DNA of 64,000 bases from Camillea tinctor (Eukaryota > Ascomycota > Sordariomycetes > Xylariales > Xylariaceae), in the NCBI GenBank assembly GCA_022578605.1, contig MU394053.1, positions 310,001-374,000 on the forward strand, in the 5' to 3' direction. The position numbers and the translations under genes are program-made. Position 1 is the stretch's first letter. Each line of letters opens with the position of its first letter. Below, piece by piece: positions 1 through 11,172 of the stretch. A model generated the notes under the pieces. It did not search any database. It was not told the origin of the DNA and worked only from the letters and a program-made list of their open reading frames with translations.

Positions 1-1135
1 AGTTCGGGGTAATAACCTTACCCCAAGTTCTTCGCTGCTGCGGCAGCGGGATCAGATCTCGGTTACTCCAATGGTCCGTCTGCTCATGCTGAGCCTCGTC
101 ACCATGTAGGCGGGCCTTCTCCCTAAGGCTCTCGAAACGCGATCGTAAGCCCATGGTTGTTGTTCCTCGTCGTATTGGCGAAGACCGATGGAAATACGTG
201 TATGATGAGGAAGAGGAGGAGAGAGAGGCCTCGAGAGCTTCTCTGCTCGTGATAACCGCATCATCCGTGGGTTACATATACCCACGAGTCAAGTTAAGTC
301 AAGTTGAGTTACCATACCAAGAGCAAAACTGTACTGCAACCAAACTAAACGTAGCCACCCCAACCCCAACCCCAACCCATCCCAGAACCGGGACAACGCC
401 ATGTCGATTGATGGTGGTGTGAGCGGTGATAGGCCGATCGCACTGTTGTCTGTGATAAAAATCAAGCCAGGCTGGGGTAGTGATAGAGAGAGATCCTTGG
501 CAAGATAGATATCTATAGGTAGCAGTCCGTGGTTTAGGGAGGTTAGTGTAATCCTCTCCCCCTCCTTTCTTTGCTTCTACATAAGCCTATTCCCCCCCCT
601 TCTTCCCCCCCTAACCCCTGAGACACGGCTTACTACATATATGGATAGGACTAGGCCCTTCGCAGCTGGGTTACACCTTGCTAGGGTGCTTCCGCCAAGA
701 CTTTTTATCTGATCCGGGGGAGGACCGTGTGATAAGCCTGGTCCAGCGAATAATCTTCGGCCCAGCCGTGTTATCACCGAGGGGGTCCGCGGGGTTTCTA
801 TCCTTGTAAAGTTCGGCTTCGCGGTATAATCTTTCGTGGCCGAATAACAAAGTGGGGGTTGGGTTGGGTTGTTGCTTTTAGTCCACGAGCTTGTCTAGCT
901 GGTATTGTGTTTAGATATATGTTACGTCAGGGTAATTTGAATTTGGGAGAGTATGAGGTGTAAATTGGCTACTTAGTTTGACTTGATCACTCTTATCCCT
1001 CATCTTCCGGTCGTAGGAATCAAGAAGGGAAGCTAGGAAGTTGAGCTGGGCACTATATCTCTCCTTTTTTTTTCCGTTTCTTTTTTCCTGTTTTCTATTG
1101 TTCGTTGCTTATAAGTTGAGGCCAAATCATTCAAG
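1..1135. other. Intergenic and upstream region, no gene seen
   Basis: No supported coding region. Short open frames on both strands have no recognisable domain and no splice partners. The stretch holds a C-rich tract of CCCCAA units near 357-380 and a G-rich tract of GGGTT units near 853-870. The last 100 bases are pyrimidine-rich and lead into the start codon of the gene at 1136, as expected for a fungal 5' leader. Promoter assignment is inferred from position only. Confidence 0.5.
357..384 (-). repeat. G-quadruplex-capable tract (CCCCAA repeats)
   Basis: The + strand has four successive C-runs separated by AA, then another C-run after a short gap. The minus strand therefore has at least four G-runs of three or more with short loops, which meets the usual G-quadruplex pattern. 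The unit is not the TTAGGG fungal telomere repeat. Function is unknown; it lies about 750 bases upstream of the hydantoinase-like gene. Confidence 0.5.
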
Positions 1136-4100
1136 ATGGGCTCTATTTCCGTGTCCAAGTCATTGCGCATCGGCGTCGATGTTGGCGGTACTAACACCGA
1201 TGGCGTGGTCCTCGACCCGGCACGGGCTTCCGAGCCAGACAAGGGCATCATCGCCTGGCACAAAGCACCTACTACCACGAACCCCAGCCTTGGCATCAAC
1301 GATGCTATCACGACTATGTTCAAGACGGCGCACATTAGCCCAGACCAAGTAGCCAGTGTCACGATCGGAACCACTCACTTCGTGAACGCCGTGGTGGAAC
1401 GAGATGCCGCGCGCTTGTCTAAGGTGGCCGTCCTACGCCTGTGCGGCCCCTTCTCAAAACACGCGCCACCTTGTGTCGATTGGCCTGATGACATGCGGGA
1501 TCTGATTCTCGGCTACTACGCCCTCCTCAAGGGCGGCCTCGAGATCGACGGCTTCCTCATCTCGGACATCGACGAGAACGAGATTCGCGAGCAATGCGCC
1601 ATTATCCGAGAGAAGGGCATCAAGAGCGTCGTCGTAAACGGCGTCTTTAGCCCGATTGACACTGTCGAGCGCCAGGAGGAGCGAGCCGCCGATATTATCC
1701 GCGCCGAGATACCGGGCGTCGACGTCGTGTGCTCTCGGGGGGTCGCTAGCTTGGGCTACCTCGAGCGGGAGAACGCCTCCATCCTGAATGCTTCCATCTT
1801 GGCGTTTGCGCGCAAGACGATACGTTCGTTCCAGGAGCCCATCAAGAAGCTGGGACTGCACTGCCCCGTGTTCATCACGCAGAACGACGGCACGATTCTC
1901 TCGGGAGACATGGCGGCCAAATTCCCCATTCGGACCTTTTCTAGCGGCCCGACGAACAGTATGAGAGGCGCGGCCTTTTTGGTGGACCAGCTGGACGAGG
2001 CTATGATGGTGGTCGACATAGGGGGCACGACAACCGACGTTGGCCTGCTGCTGGCGAATGGGTTCCCGCGACAGCAGGCGGCTTACAGCGACCTCGCGGG
2101 AGTCAGAATGAACTTTTCTTGTCCGGATATTAAGTCCATTGGACTGGGGGGTGGCTCCATAGTCCGCGACGGCGCGACGCTGACCGTGGGCCCCGACAGC
2201 GTCGGATACAAAATCACCAAGGAAGCCGTGGTCTTCGGCGGCGAGGTACTAACCACTACCGACTGCACGGTGCTAGCAGACCCAAAGCTCGACATCGGCA
2301 ACCGGGAGCTAGTGCAGGGGAAATTAAGCGAAGAAGGCATCGCCAAATTCAAGGCGGTGGTGAGACACAAGATAGAGAAGGTCATCGACACGATGAAGAC
2401 CTCGCCCGAAGACATACCCGTCTTACTGGTAGGAGGCGGCGCGGTGATCGCCCCCGATGAGCTTAAGGGAGCGAGCAAAGTTCTCAAGCCCAAGTGGTCG
2501 GGCGTCGCGAACGCGATCGGCGCCGCCATCGCGAGGGTGAGCGCGGTTATAGACACGGTGAAGTCCACCGAGACGCGGACCACGCAGCAGCTGCTAGACG
2601 AGATATGCCGCGAGGCCATCGAGAAGACCGTGGCAGAAGGCGCGCTCCGCTCGACCGTGAAGATCGCTGAGATGGATACCCTGCCGCTCCCGGTGAGTAC
2701 ACTGACTGCTCTGTGAATTATACCCAGCTTCGGCAGTTTTCCTTTTGCTAACAGAGGTGCGTGCGCCCAGTACATCGCGAACAAGTCCCGCTTCACGGTC
2801 CGCGCGGCAGGCGACTTCGACTACTCCCGCACCGACCTCGCCCGGGTGCCGACGGAGAAGGAGTCCGAGTCGGCCGCGGACGAGGACAAGGTCAAGATGG
2901 ACGAATACGAGAAATCCGGGCTCAACACCAAGGACAAGTCCCGGCCCGAGCCTAAAGAGGAGATCGACATCGACACCTACACCCCCAAAGTGCGCAACCG
3001 CGTCTGGTACATCAGCGAGACCGACCTCTACTGGATCACAACGGGGTGCTACATCCTCGGCACCGGCGGTGGCGGCAGCCCCTACTCCTCCATGGTGCGT
3101 CTGCGCTCGATGCTGCGCGCCGGGGCCGTGATCCGCGTCGTAAGCCCGGACGACCTCGCGGACGACGCAGCGGTGGGCTGCGGCGGGGGCGTCGGATCCC
3201 CGACCGTCGGGATCGAGAAGCTCGCGGGCGACGAGATGATGCACGCGCAGTCGGAGCTGTACAAGATGCTGCCGGCGGGCCGGCGGGCCACGCACATGAT
3301 CTCGGTGGAGGTGGGCGGCAACAACGGGCTGCAGAGCATGATCCTGGGGGCGAGCACGAACATGGACCTGCCGGCGGTGGACGGCGACTGGATGGGGCGG
3401 GCGTACCCGACCAAGTGGCAGACGACGCCGGTGGTGTTCAACGAGCGCTCGCCGATCTGGGCGCCCATCGCCATGTCCGACGGCAACGGCAACGTGGTGG
3501 TGATGCCGAGCGCGACGTCGGACCTGCAGGTCGAGCGCGTGCTGCGCGCCGCGCTGAGCATGATGGGCTCGCACACGGGCGCCGCCGAGGCGCCCATCTC
3601 GGGGGCCGAGTGCCGCCGCTGGGTCGTCGAGCACACGCTCTCGCAGTCGTGGCGCATTGGGCGGGCGGTGGCGCGGGCCCGCGCCGGCAACCGGGTGGAT
3701 AGCGTGGCGGAGACGATTCTGGAGGAGTGCGGGGGCGCAGAGGCGGGCCGGGTGCTGTGGAAGGGCAAGATCGTGGGGGTTGAGCGCACGCTGCGCATGG
3801 GGCACGTGTACGGGGAGTGTATTATCGAGGGCGCGGACGTGGTTGATGACGAAGCGAAGGATGTGGGGGGAGGAAGCCAGCAGCAGTTCAGGGGTCTTAT
3901 TAAGATCCCCTTCAAGAACGAGAACATCGCTGCTATCAGAATTGTGCGCGAGTCAGAGGAGGATGGTAAGGTTACGGAGAAGGAGGGCGAAGTCCTGGGC
4001 TTGGTACCCGATCTGATCAGCGTCATCGACGCGCAGAACGGCGAGGCTATTGGCACGCCGGAGTACCGGTACGGTTTGCTCGTCATCGTGCTGGGTATCG

Positions 4101-4243
4101 CGGCCAGCGACCGCTGGACCTCGCCGCGCGGTATCGAGATAGGAGGGCCGAAGGGCTTTGGCATGGACCACCTGACGTATAAGCCCCTGGGCAAGTTCGT
4201 GAAGCCGAAGAGCGTGATCGACGAGTTTGATGTTAAGGAGTGA
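1136..4243 (+). CDS. Hydantoinase/oxoprolinase-DUF917 fusion protein
   Basis: Two exons (1136-2692 and 2771-4243) joined in phase 0 by a 78-nt intron with donor GTGAGT and acceptor CAG give 1009 aa. The N-terminal part is a hydantoinase A/oxoprolinase ATPase-fold protein. It has GVDVGGTNTDG at residues 13-23 and a second phosphate-binding-like motif, DIGGTTTD, near residue 293. A glycine-rich LLVGGGAVIAPDE motif lies near residue 430. The exon 2 half, from about residue 570, matches the DUF917 family (ILGTGGGGSP, GCGGGVGSPT, MISVEVGGNNG, EVLGLVPDLI). In bacteria these are usually two adjacent genes acting on hydantoin- or lactam-type rings; here they are one polypeptide. The substrate is unknown and soluble cytosolic activity is inferred. 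The first ATG before the GVDVGG motif was chosen as the start. Exon GC is far higher than in the flanks. Confidence 0.9.
2693..2770 (+). other. Intron of the hydantoinase-DUF917 gene
   Basis: Donor GTGAGT follows a codon ending in LPLP, and acceptor GCGCCCAG precedes the codons YIANKSRF. The intron sits exactly between the hydantoinase-like and DUF917-like halves. The upstream frame would otherwise stop at 2714-2716, inside the intron. Removing it keeps one frame through 1009 codons. Confidence 0.85.
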
Positions 4244-5122
4244 TAGGGGAGGGGAAATGCTGCGATTCAGGGGAACCCGGGTGCGCATAGATAGATATAA
4301 GTCTAGCTACTCACATTTAATAGGGGTAAACATAAGTAGGTTGGAGTAAACTCACTAGTCGGATCATTGGCACTCGAATACTGGCCTAAATATTAGAAAT
4401 TACTATTGCTATATGGATAGTGTTATTGGTTCTACATCGAATGGATATCACAGTATAAGTAGACACTAATTAAGAAACAGTGTTTCTTCGATTATTACGA
4501 CTCTGATTATTGACATTCTCACCTCCGCTATTTCGCTTCCACATCTCGTTGCTCCAACTGAACACCTCATACCACGTTTTTGATAACCCCTATTTTGAGT
4601 CTCAGCCCCTTATTCAATGTATTGATGCTGAAAGCCATTCGAGGTCTGTTTTCACAACACCGCAGCAGCATATTCATAATCGAGACGGACTATGTACTAA
4701 TATCAGATGTATCTGCTAGGTTACGTAGGATATAGAAGATATGAAACTGTGAGTCCTATCATGTGAGTGATAATAATATGCCAAGGCCGTGACACAGGAT
4801 CCAAAATGCGATAGTTACCTAGGTATTCATGTTGATTTCGAGTGGCGACCTAAGTTTTGGTTATCCATTGTAGTCCCCCCCTTCTAGTTGTCGTTCGACT
4901 CACTGCTGTCCCACCCACACGTGGGTTGAGATGCATTACATCTAAACGATTGAGCTCATAAACATGGCATGCTACTTGAATAATTACTTAAGATAAGCAC
5001 ACCATCAGAAGTTGGGAACAGATATTTGAGAAGGGTTTACGGCCTTATCATGTACGTAGGCCTTCATGGCTAGGGTGCCGGTTTATTTTTGGTGGATACC
5101 AACTTTGGGACCACTAGATCTA
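4244..5122. other. Intergenic, AT-rich, no gene seen
   Basis: Convergent 3' flanks of the hydantoinase-like gene (+) and the LanC-like gene (-). Only short, low-complexity frames are present. No RNA gene or repeat was recognised. Confidence 0.5.
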
Positions 5123-6262
5123 TCATAAATCATTAAACGCGATGCCTGCTTTGGGGAGGCGCCTATCCGCTACGGCCCAGGCCCAAGCTCGGCCTGCCTC
5201 CCCAGTATACAGACTGGCTGCGTCAGCATTGCGTCGGGTACTTTCCAAGACTTTCTCTAACGTTTCGCTGTCCATAAACGACAGGAAATGGGCAAAATGC
5301 TGGTCATCTTCCAGCGCCAGGGCATTGCCCGCAATGCCGTGGCACAGGCACGGCTCCTTAGTGAGCAAGCCCCTATTCCAAATATCCGACTGTGCATCCA
5401 AAACCGCTTTTTGTATCTTATCTTTTAAAGACGGGAAGTAGGGCATTATGGAGCGCAGAGATACGACGAACCCGGGACCTCCATGGCAGAATTGCACCAG
5501 TCGGTCTGAACGGGGAGGATAGGACGAGACGAAGTTGCCGCTTTCAAACTGTTGCTCCATGACCGAAGACAGCAGGTTTTCAAGGTTCGGCGCAGTGGAT
5601 GGATCTGAGAGTATAACCTGACAGATTATACCGATGGTGCCATGGGCTGCTCCGAGATATTGCGTTCCGTGCCAGAGCCACGGCTGGGGCATCGACATGA
5701 TTCGATCCACCGTCGTTTTGATCGCCTTGTCTAAAAGGGCTACCGATGCAGTGTGGCCCCCCTCATCGTACACCTTGCGGCAGAGCCGCAGGAAGTAAAG
5801 ATATCCCGCTCGGCCGTATAGCCACTCGTTCGATCCGGCATCACTGGGCGAGTTGATAATCGACGAGTAGGAACACAGCTTCTTGACGAAGCTAGAATCC
5901 CCCAGAACCACGGCCGACACGGCTAAGTGGGCCAGGGTCTCGTCGCTAATACCGCAGTGGTTCGCGCTCGGTGGGCGCTTTTTCGCGCGGGTGCCGAGAT
6001 TGAGATAGGCCTTGGCCCATTCCAGTAGGGACTGTTGTTTGAACTCGAGATCGGGATAGATTCGCGACAGCTGGAAAAAGAGATAGGCGACTGAAGTGGG
6101 ACCGGTATAGAGGCCTCCGAAAGACCAGCCCGTAGAGCAGGTCTGTACGGGCGGATTGTGGGTGTTAATGCGATCGAGGCTAGCGAGGAGTTCCCGATGA
6201 GCGTCCACAGAGCGCAATGGCTCGGTGGGGTTGTCGATGTAACGGCTTGTGGTGGTCGCCAT
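5123..6262 (-). CDS. LanC-like protein (lanthionine synthetase C family)
   Basis: Single-exon frame of 379 aa. It carries the hallmarks of the LanC/LANCL double-barrel fold: GLYTGPTSVAY near residue 50, LYGRAGYLYFL near 148, GAAHGTIGI at 205-212, CHGGPGF at 259-265 and CHGIAGN at 307-313. Cys259, Cys307 and His308 align with the zinc ligands of NisC/LANCL1. Bacterial LanC enzymes add cysteine thiols to dehydrated Ser/Thr. Eukaryotic LANCL proteins bind glutathione and add it to dehydroamino acids on damaged phosphoproteins. No LanB/LanM-type dehydratase or lanthipeptide precursor is visible nearby, so a LANCL-like cytosolic role is the likelier reading. The length is slightly below the usual 400 or so residues. 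The start ATG lies next to an A/T-rich leader. Confidence 0.9.
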   Translation of the reverse strand: MATTTSRYIDNPTEPLRSVDAHRELLASLDRINTHNPPVQTCSTGWSFGGLYTGPTSVAYLFFQLSRIYPDLEFKQQSLLEWAKAYLNLGTRAKKRPPSANHCGISDETLAHLAVSAVVLGDSSFVKKLCSYSSIINSPSDAGSNEWLYGRAGYLYFLRLCRKVYDEGGHTASVALLDKAIKTTVDRIMSMPQPWLWHGTQYLGAAHGTIGIICQVILSDPSTAPNLENLLSSVMEQQFESGNFVSSYPPRSDRLVQFCHGGPGFVVSLRSIMPYFPSLKDKIQKAVLDAQSDIWNRGLLTKEPCLCHGIAGNALALEDDQHFAHFLSFMDSETLEKVLESTRRNADAASLYTGEAGRAWAWAVADRRLPKAGIAFNDL

Positions 6263-8194
6263 TAAGGCATTGATTTTTTTTTTTAAAAAAAACCAGACAG
6301 GAAAATGTGTATATATGTAGGATCAAGAGTCGCTCAAAGGGAGAGACAAGGAAAACAAAAGAAAAGACAGAGAAAAGGAATGGAACGAGGAGAAAAAAAT
6401 GAGACAGAAAGGAGGAGAAAGGAGGAGAAGGGAGGAGTTGGGGGGGAGATAATAATAATAGTAGTAGTAGTAGTGGTGGTGATGGTGGTAATGGTGGTGG
6501 TGGTAATGGTGATGGTCAAGTAGTGATAAGTGATAAATATTAAAAATAAAATAAAAAACACTTGTGAAACTGCGATAACCTAGTAAGTTGATGAGGTAAG
6601 GAGGCAATCTCATTAATTGGGAAGTTGAGAAGGCAATTAAAGCCCCATATGATCTTGACGGCAACAACTGACGTCAGGGGGAGTTGTCGGGTGTGGCAAT
6701 GACCTACCACCACTGGATAACCTAAGGTTGTGTACCTATATGTAGGTACCCATCTACTTAAGTGCTGATTTATGAGGTAGGAAGGAAGGCGGAACGATCG
6801 AAATCCCAGGTTGTTACTTACTTAAACTCCGTAAAGCAATCCATGTTTCAAAGTCGGGTTGCGTCATTGAGGAAGTGACGGTGAGATCGATGGATGGATC
6901 TTACGTAGGTAGCTTAGGTATGTACGTAAGGTATGCACACTACCTGGGCAGGCACAGGCAAGAGAAACGGAAAGAGTGAACTGAAGGCAAGGATCTTTTC
7001 CTTCTTTACTTACGGAAAGCGCTCCATAGGTACTTACAAACTGGTTTGTTGTACATACATACATATATACAATACCAGGGATGGTCTAGTCCGGGCGTCT
7101 AGTCCCAGCAGCTGGTCATGATTATGTAATGACACTTTTAGTGCCATTTCCAAACCTCGTCAGGTCCGCTGATCTGGGGTAGGGGTGAACCTAATTAGAA
7201 ATGGGGTTTAATGGGCAGCTGGGAATAGTATCAAGGAGTTTTATGCATGTGATGTCATTTTGTTGTAATTCATGTATCGGTATAAAGGTATGTAACCTCT
7301 ACCCTGAAAAATTGCTTAATGCCAGGTTGATATTACATATGTTACCGTGGTATGTATTTACTATTAGGTACCTAGTCTCTACTAAGCCATGTTCCCGTCT
7401 GTAAATATGATCTAAAACAACACTTAAGTTACTTGTTGGAGGTAGTCGAATTATACACCAACAACATCATAAACAATCCGATAGAGCCTCATAAGATTTA
7501 CGCTTATAACGGGCACATAGTGTGCCTTGAGCCTCTTCTACCCTGACCCCGGTAATCTGGGGTAATCCATAAAGCAGCCAATCACGGGCTCTTCCATATG
7601 CGGATAGAACCTTCGTGATGTACTCCGGGCTAAGATCAAGCAAATACTGCTACACACCTGCTTGATGATTTTCATCCTCCACTTTTATCATCTACCAGAG
7701 ACCCAGTGAAAAGCAACCTAGATTAACTACTTCAAGGTCAGACCCGGAATCCTTAGGCTAACCTAGTATAATAGTCTACATGTGGCTTGATGTAAACCTT
7801 GATATAACCCTAACCTTGCTTTGCACAATAATAATGTTGGTGTCAACGGTGATGACGATGGCGACGATGGTAGTGGTTGCGATGTCGATGCATACTAGAC
7901 TATGGCCTTCCGACATTAAACACGTGAGGATAGGATGAGGTGCAATGTGAATTCTGGGATACGAAGTAAGAAAGTAAATAAATGTTTGGGCATCAATGTA
8001 AATACAATTGCTGTCATTGTGGATAGTAGTATTATTAGACAACTAAATACATATATACGTTATATATCTCAGGACTGAATCGAGCGAGGGGCTTTTCCAC
8101 TTCCTCGCGGTTTCGACCCCTTTTACACAAGGGCCCCTAGTTTATATGGTAAAGGGGGGTGGAATCACTACATACCTACCGATTCCTAGCCAGT
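6263..8194. other. Intergenic region, no gene seen
   Basis: Upstream of the LanC-like gene. It contains a purine-rich stretch and a trinucleotide microsatellite (listed separately), then AT-rich DNA with short frames that lack any domain or splice logic. Confidence 0.5.
6448..6520 (+). repeat. Trinucleotide microsatellite (ATA/GTA/GTG/ATG units)
   Basis: Runs of AAT, then AGT, then GGT/GAT-type triplets follow one another for about 70 bases after a GGAGG-rich purine tract. It yields low-complexity Tyr/His or Val translations that are not real proteins. It lies about 190 bases upstream of the LanC-like start codon. Confidence 0.8.
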
Positions 8195-9552
8195 TCACTC
8201 CAACTTCAACCTCTCCTCACCTCTTCTCCCCCCTAACCTCTCCGCCTGCTGGGCCTTCAGCTCCGCATCGATATCGAAAAACTCACCTTCCTGGAACCTC
8301 TCGAAATCGGGGTGCTGCGCAATCAGCGCCACCAGGCGCTGCTGCCCACGGACCTGCATCGCCGGGCCCTCAGCCTCGTACCCCGCCGCCCCCGGCTCGA
8401 GCAGCAGATCGCACAGGTCCCCAAACGGCGGGAACTCCATCTCGATGGGCACGCCCGTGAGCCGCGCCCAGCGCGAGCTCACCTCGTCATCCTCTTTCCC
8501 CCCTCCCCCTCGCCCCTCCGTCGCCAGCACACCGCTGCCGGGCTGAGGAACCGCCACGCCGTCTCGAGCAGGAACTCGAGGCCCGTCCACAGGTGCGGGT
8601 CATCCCCCTGCGCGAGCGGCCGCGCGCTGTGCGCCACCAGCAGCTGCGCGCAGCCTAGCATCCGCGCCCCCACCCGGCGGATCTGCGTGTGCCAGCAGCG
8701 CCGGCGGTGCGCGCGCCACTTGCGTTCCTCCGCCGCGCTCGACGGCCAGGGCTCCCAGATGTGGAACCCGCGCCGGCAGTGCTGGCACACGGGGTGCTGC
8801 TCCGGGGGCGCGGAGGCGGGGAGCTTGAGCAGGGGGCGGAATTGCGGGAGGGGGGGATCGGGGGTCTCCTCGTCGATGAGGTCGGCGTCGTCTTGGGAGG
8901 TGAGGTGGTAGGTCCAGGGGCAGGCGGGCCGCGGGCCGTGGAGGGGCTGGCAGAGGAGGACTTGCAGGGGGCTGGGGTACAGGAGCCGCTGTCCGGTGTG
9001 GGAGTCGTAGCGCGGCAGGGCGTCTCGGTCGAGGCCCATGGGGCTGGCTCCGAGGCGGAGGAGAATGCGGACGGCCTTGACATTGGCGTTGCGGCATGCG
9101 AACCCCAGAGCCGTATGGCGCAGTACGGGGTTATGCGACCGCACGCACTGGTCTACGGCGTTGATGTCGATGCCTAGGCGCAGCAAGGTCTCGATGATAG
9201 ACGGGCTCGTGGTCTTCGCGTTGCAGTACCAGTGCAGCGCATTGTAGCCCCTATAGACCTCCGAAGCTTTGGCGCGACCGGCTTCCACGAGCTTGGCGAT
9301 CTCGCTGCCGGACTTGCACTTGAATAATAATGGGACTTTGTCGAGTGGCAGATACTCGTCTGATTCTTGGTGAGTGACAGTCTTTGTCGTGTCAAATATC
9401 TTTACTCGAGCCAAATCGCGGTCTGTGGCAAAACGAACATTCTTTTTCTCCTTTAATATTTTGTGGTAAAATCCTGGTACCCTCCGCAGGCGACTGGGCT
9501 TGAATTGGTTAGGGATATCGATATCTTCCATATTATTGAAAGTCAATATCAA
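8195..9552 (-). CDS. Ankyrin-repeat protein
   Basis: The main frame (9552 down to 8533) shows ankyrin-type repeats near residues 85-175: NALHWYCNA, IIETLLRLGIDINAVD, TALGFACRNANVKAVRILLRLGA. A Cys/His-bearing segment with CQHCRRGFH follows near residue 255. The C-terminal part continues in another frame at 8482-8195. The two join in phase 0 through a 50-nt stretch with donor GTGTGC at 8532 and acceptor GACGAG ending at 8483, giving about 435 aa. That intron is G-rich with a weak branch site, so a frameshift or a different acceptor remains possible. An alternative start is the ATG at 9531. Ankyrin repeats mediate protein binding; the partner is unknown. No signal peptide or membrane segment is evident. 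Confidence 0.65.
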
Positions 9553-9737
9553 TCATATACGTAAAAATCTATTATAAATGTCCTTTTCAGTTGCTTTACT
9601 TCGCCGTATACGCAACGGGGCGGGGTGACTGGTGATTTTAAGCTAATGTGTCGTATAGAACACATTCTTTGTTCTATAGTTTCTAGCTTGAAATCAAGTA
9701 GAACTGGGGACAATCCCTTTCATCCTCACAGACGACA

Positions 9738-11165
9738 TCAAAGGTAATGCTCAAGGATATCCCTCAACCATTCATTACCAAAACGAAAAGTTACAAAGGA
9801 CAACTGTAGCGGTCCTTGATAACGCGTCTTATATGTAGTGGCTAACCACGTATGTAGCTTCGTTCCGGGTGCATCCCAGTATTCACCATCACCAAATTCA
9901 ATGACGGCGACCTTCATCTTGATACATAGTCGTAAACCATCAAACCCAGGGAGAACATCGTTTTGTTTCACATCTCTACTGGTGCTAGGTTCTTCGTCCT
10001 TGAGGATCACATCTCCCCACATCAACATTATCTAAAACAGTGAAGCAAGGGGGCATGGCATTATAGTTACTAGGACCATAATCGCGGTCAAGAGCTCTCT
10101 TGGTAACGATTATATTTTAGGTACTCCATTTGACGTCTATAGTATACATTCTTGGTGGTTCTGTAAAATAGGAGGTTTCATTAATTATCTAAGACCTATC
10201 GTCATTGCATATGTTGCAATGAATAGTTGAAATGATCCTAGAGATACATGATCTAGATCTAAAAGTCATGCGCAAGATGGGTAAGAACTCCTCCACGAGA
10301 GGCCAATTTTCGCAGGTTAACTATATCGGCAGCCACTCCAGCCAAGCTAATAGAGCATATCGAGTCAGTCTATGATATATATAGAGTTGTCATTTCAACA
10401 ATTATTACTCTAGATCTCACAACACCTTCCCTTTTCAAGTATTCCAGGTAGAATGAAAAGCCAGTGTGATCTATAATCCCTTATGGCTTCATGAGTACTA
10501 CTGTATCTTTTCACTGTTCCTGAGCATAATCTCTGCTGCACCACCATAGGCAACATATTAGTGGCTCCAGAGGCCTATCATTGATGGGTTGCTTGTTTCT
10601 CTCCCCTTTTTGTGACATGATAAAGATGGGCATTATATTGTCGAGCACTGCAAATACTATGTTGAGTCGACATAGCAGAACCAGATTCACATCTTAGTTT
10701 CTCGGTGCCCCTCAATCTCTTTGGAGCTCATATTTTGCTGTGAACCCCTCACAAATTCGCATATCAATATTTGTGTCGACATAATATTCAATTTTTCAAC
10801 CAGTAGAACTTCAGTCGCCATCATTTCTAACAATGCCAGCAAACCTTCTATTGTAAAATTCAGGGCTTGAGAGTGAATTAATTGTTCCTCGACTTCTGAT
10901 TGCTGTCCAGCCTTCCACTCTCCAAGTTCAACTTCCACTGGTACCTGCATCCTCATGTAAACGCCCTGCAGAAAGATACATAACCCAACATTTACTCAGG
11001 TTACCTAGTTCATTGGTAATTAGTGAGACCAGTAAGTATCCCTATCATCTGCGCATGATTTCTGCATAATACATGTAATCTTCCTTCCATTCCTGTGCTG
11101 ACCAGTTCTCTGAAGGCTGCATATTCCCCAATCCGAAATCCCAAGCTCCGCCGTCATAAATAGGT
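9738..11165 (-). CDS. Putative multi-exon gene of unknown function, structure uncertain
   Basis: Three minus-strand coding-like blocks were noted. Block A, about 11165-11050, includes PIYDGGAWDFGLGN. Block B, about 10960-10690, starts after a CTGCAG acceptor and includes PVEVELGEWKAGQQSEVEEQ. Block C, 10031-9738, starts after a TTTTAG acceptor and ends in RFGNEWLRDILEHYL followed by a stop. The composition looks protein-like and the acceptors are plausible. The donors are unclear, and the gap between B and C is about 650 bases of AT-rich DNA. No family was recognised. It may be a real gene with introns or a decayed one. Block A lies immediately beside, and its frame overlaps, the start of the divergent RNA ligase gene. 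Confidence 0.3.
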
Positions 11166-11172
11166 ACAGAAC

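Noticed and set aside
357..384. Telomere repeat
   Set aside because: The unit is CCCCAA, not the CCCTAA of filamentous fungi, and it is internal and short.
2594..3805. 403-codon antisense frame over the hydantoinase-DUF917 gene
   Set aside because: It is Arg/His/Ala-rich with no domain; such frames arise opposite GC-rich coding sequence.
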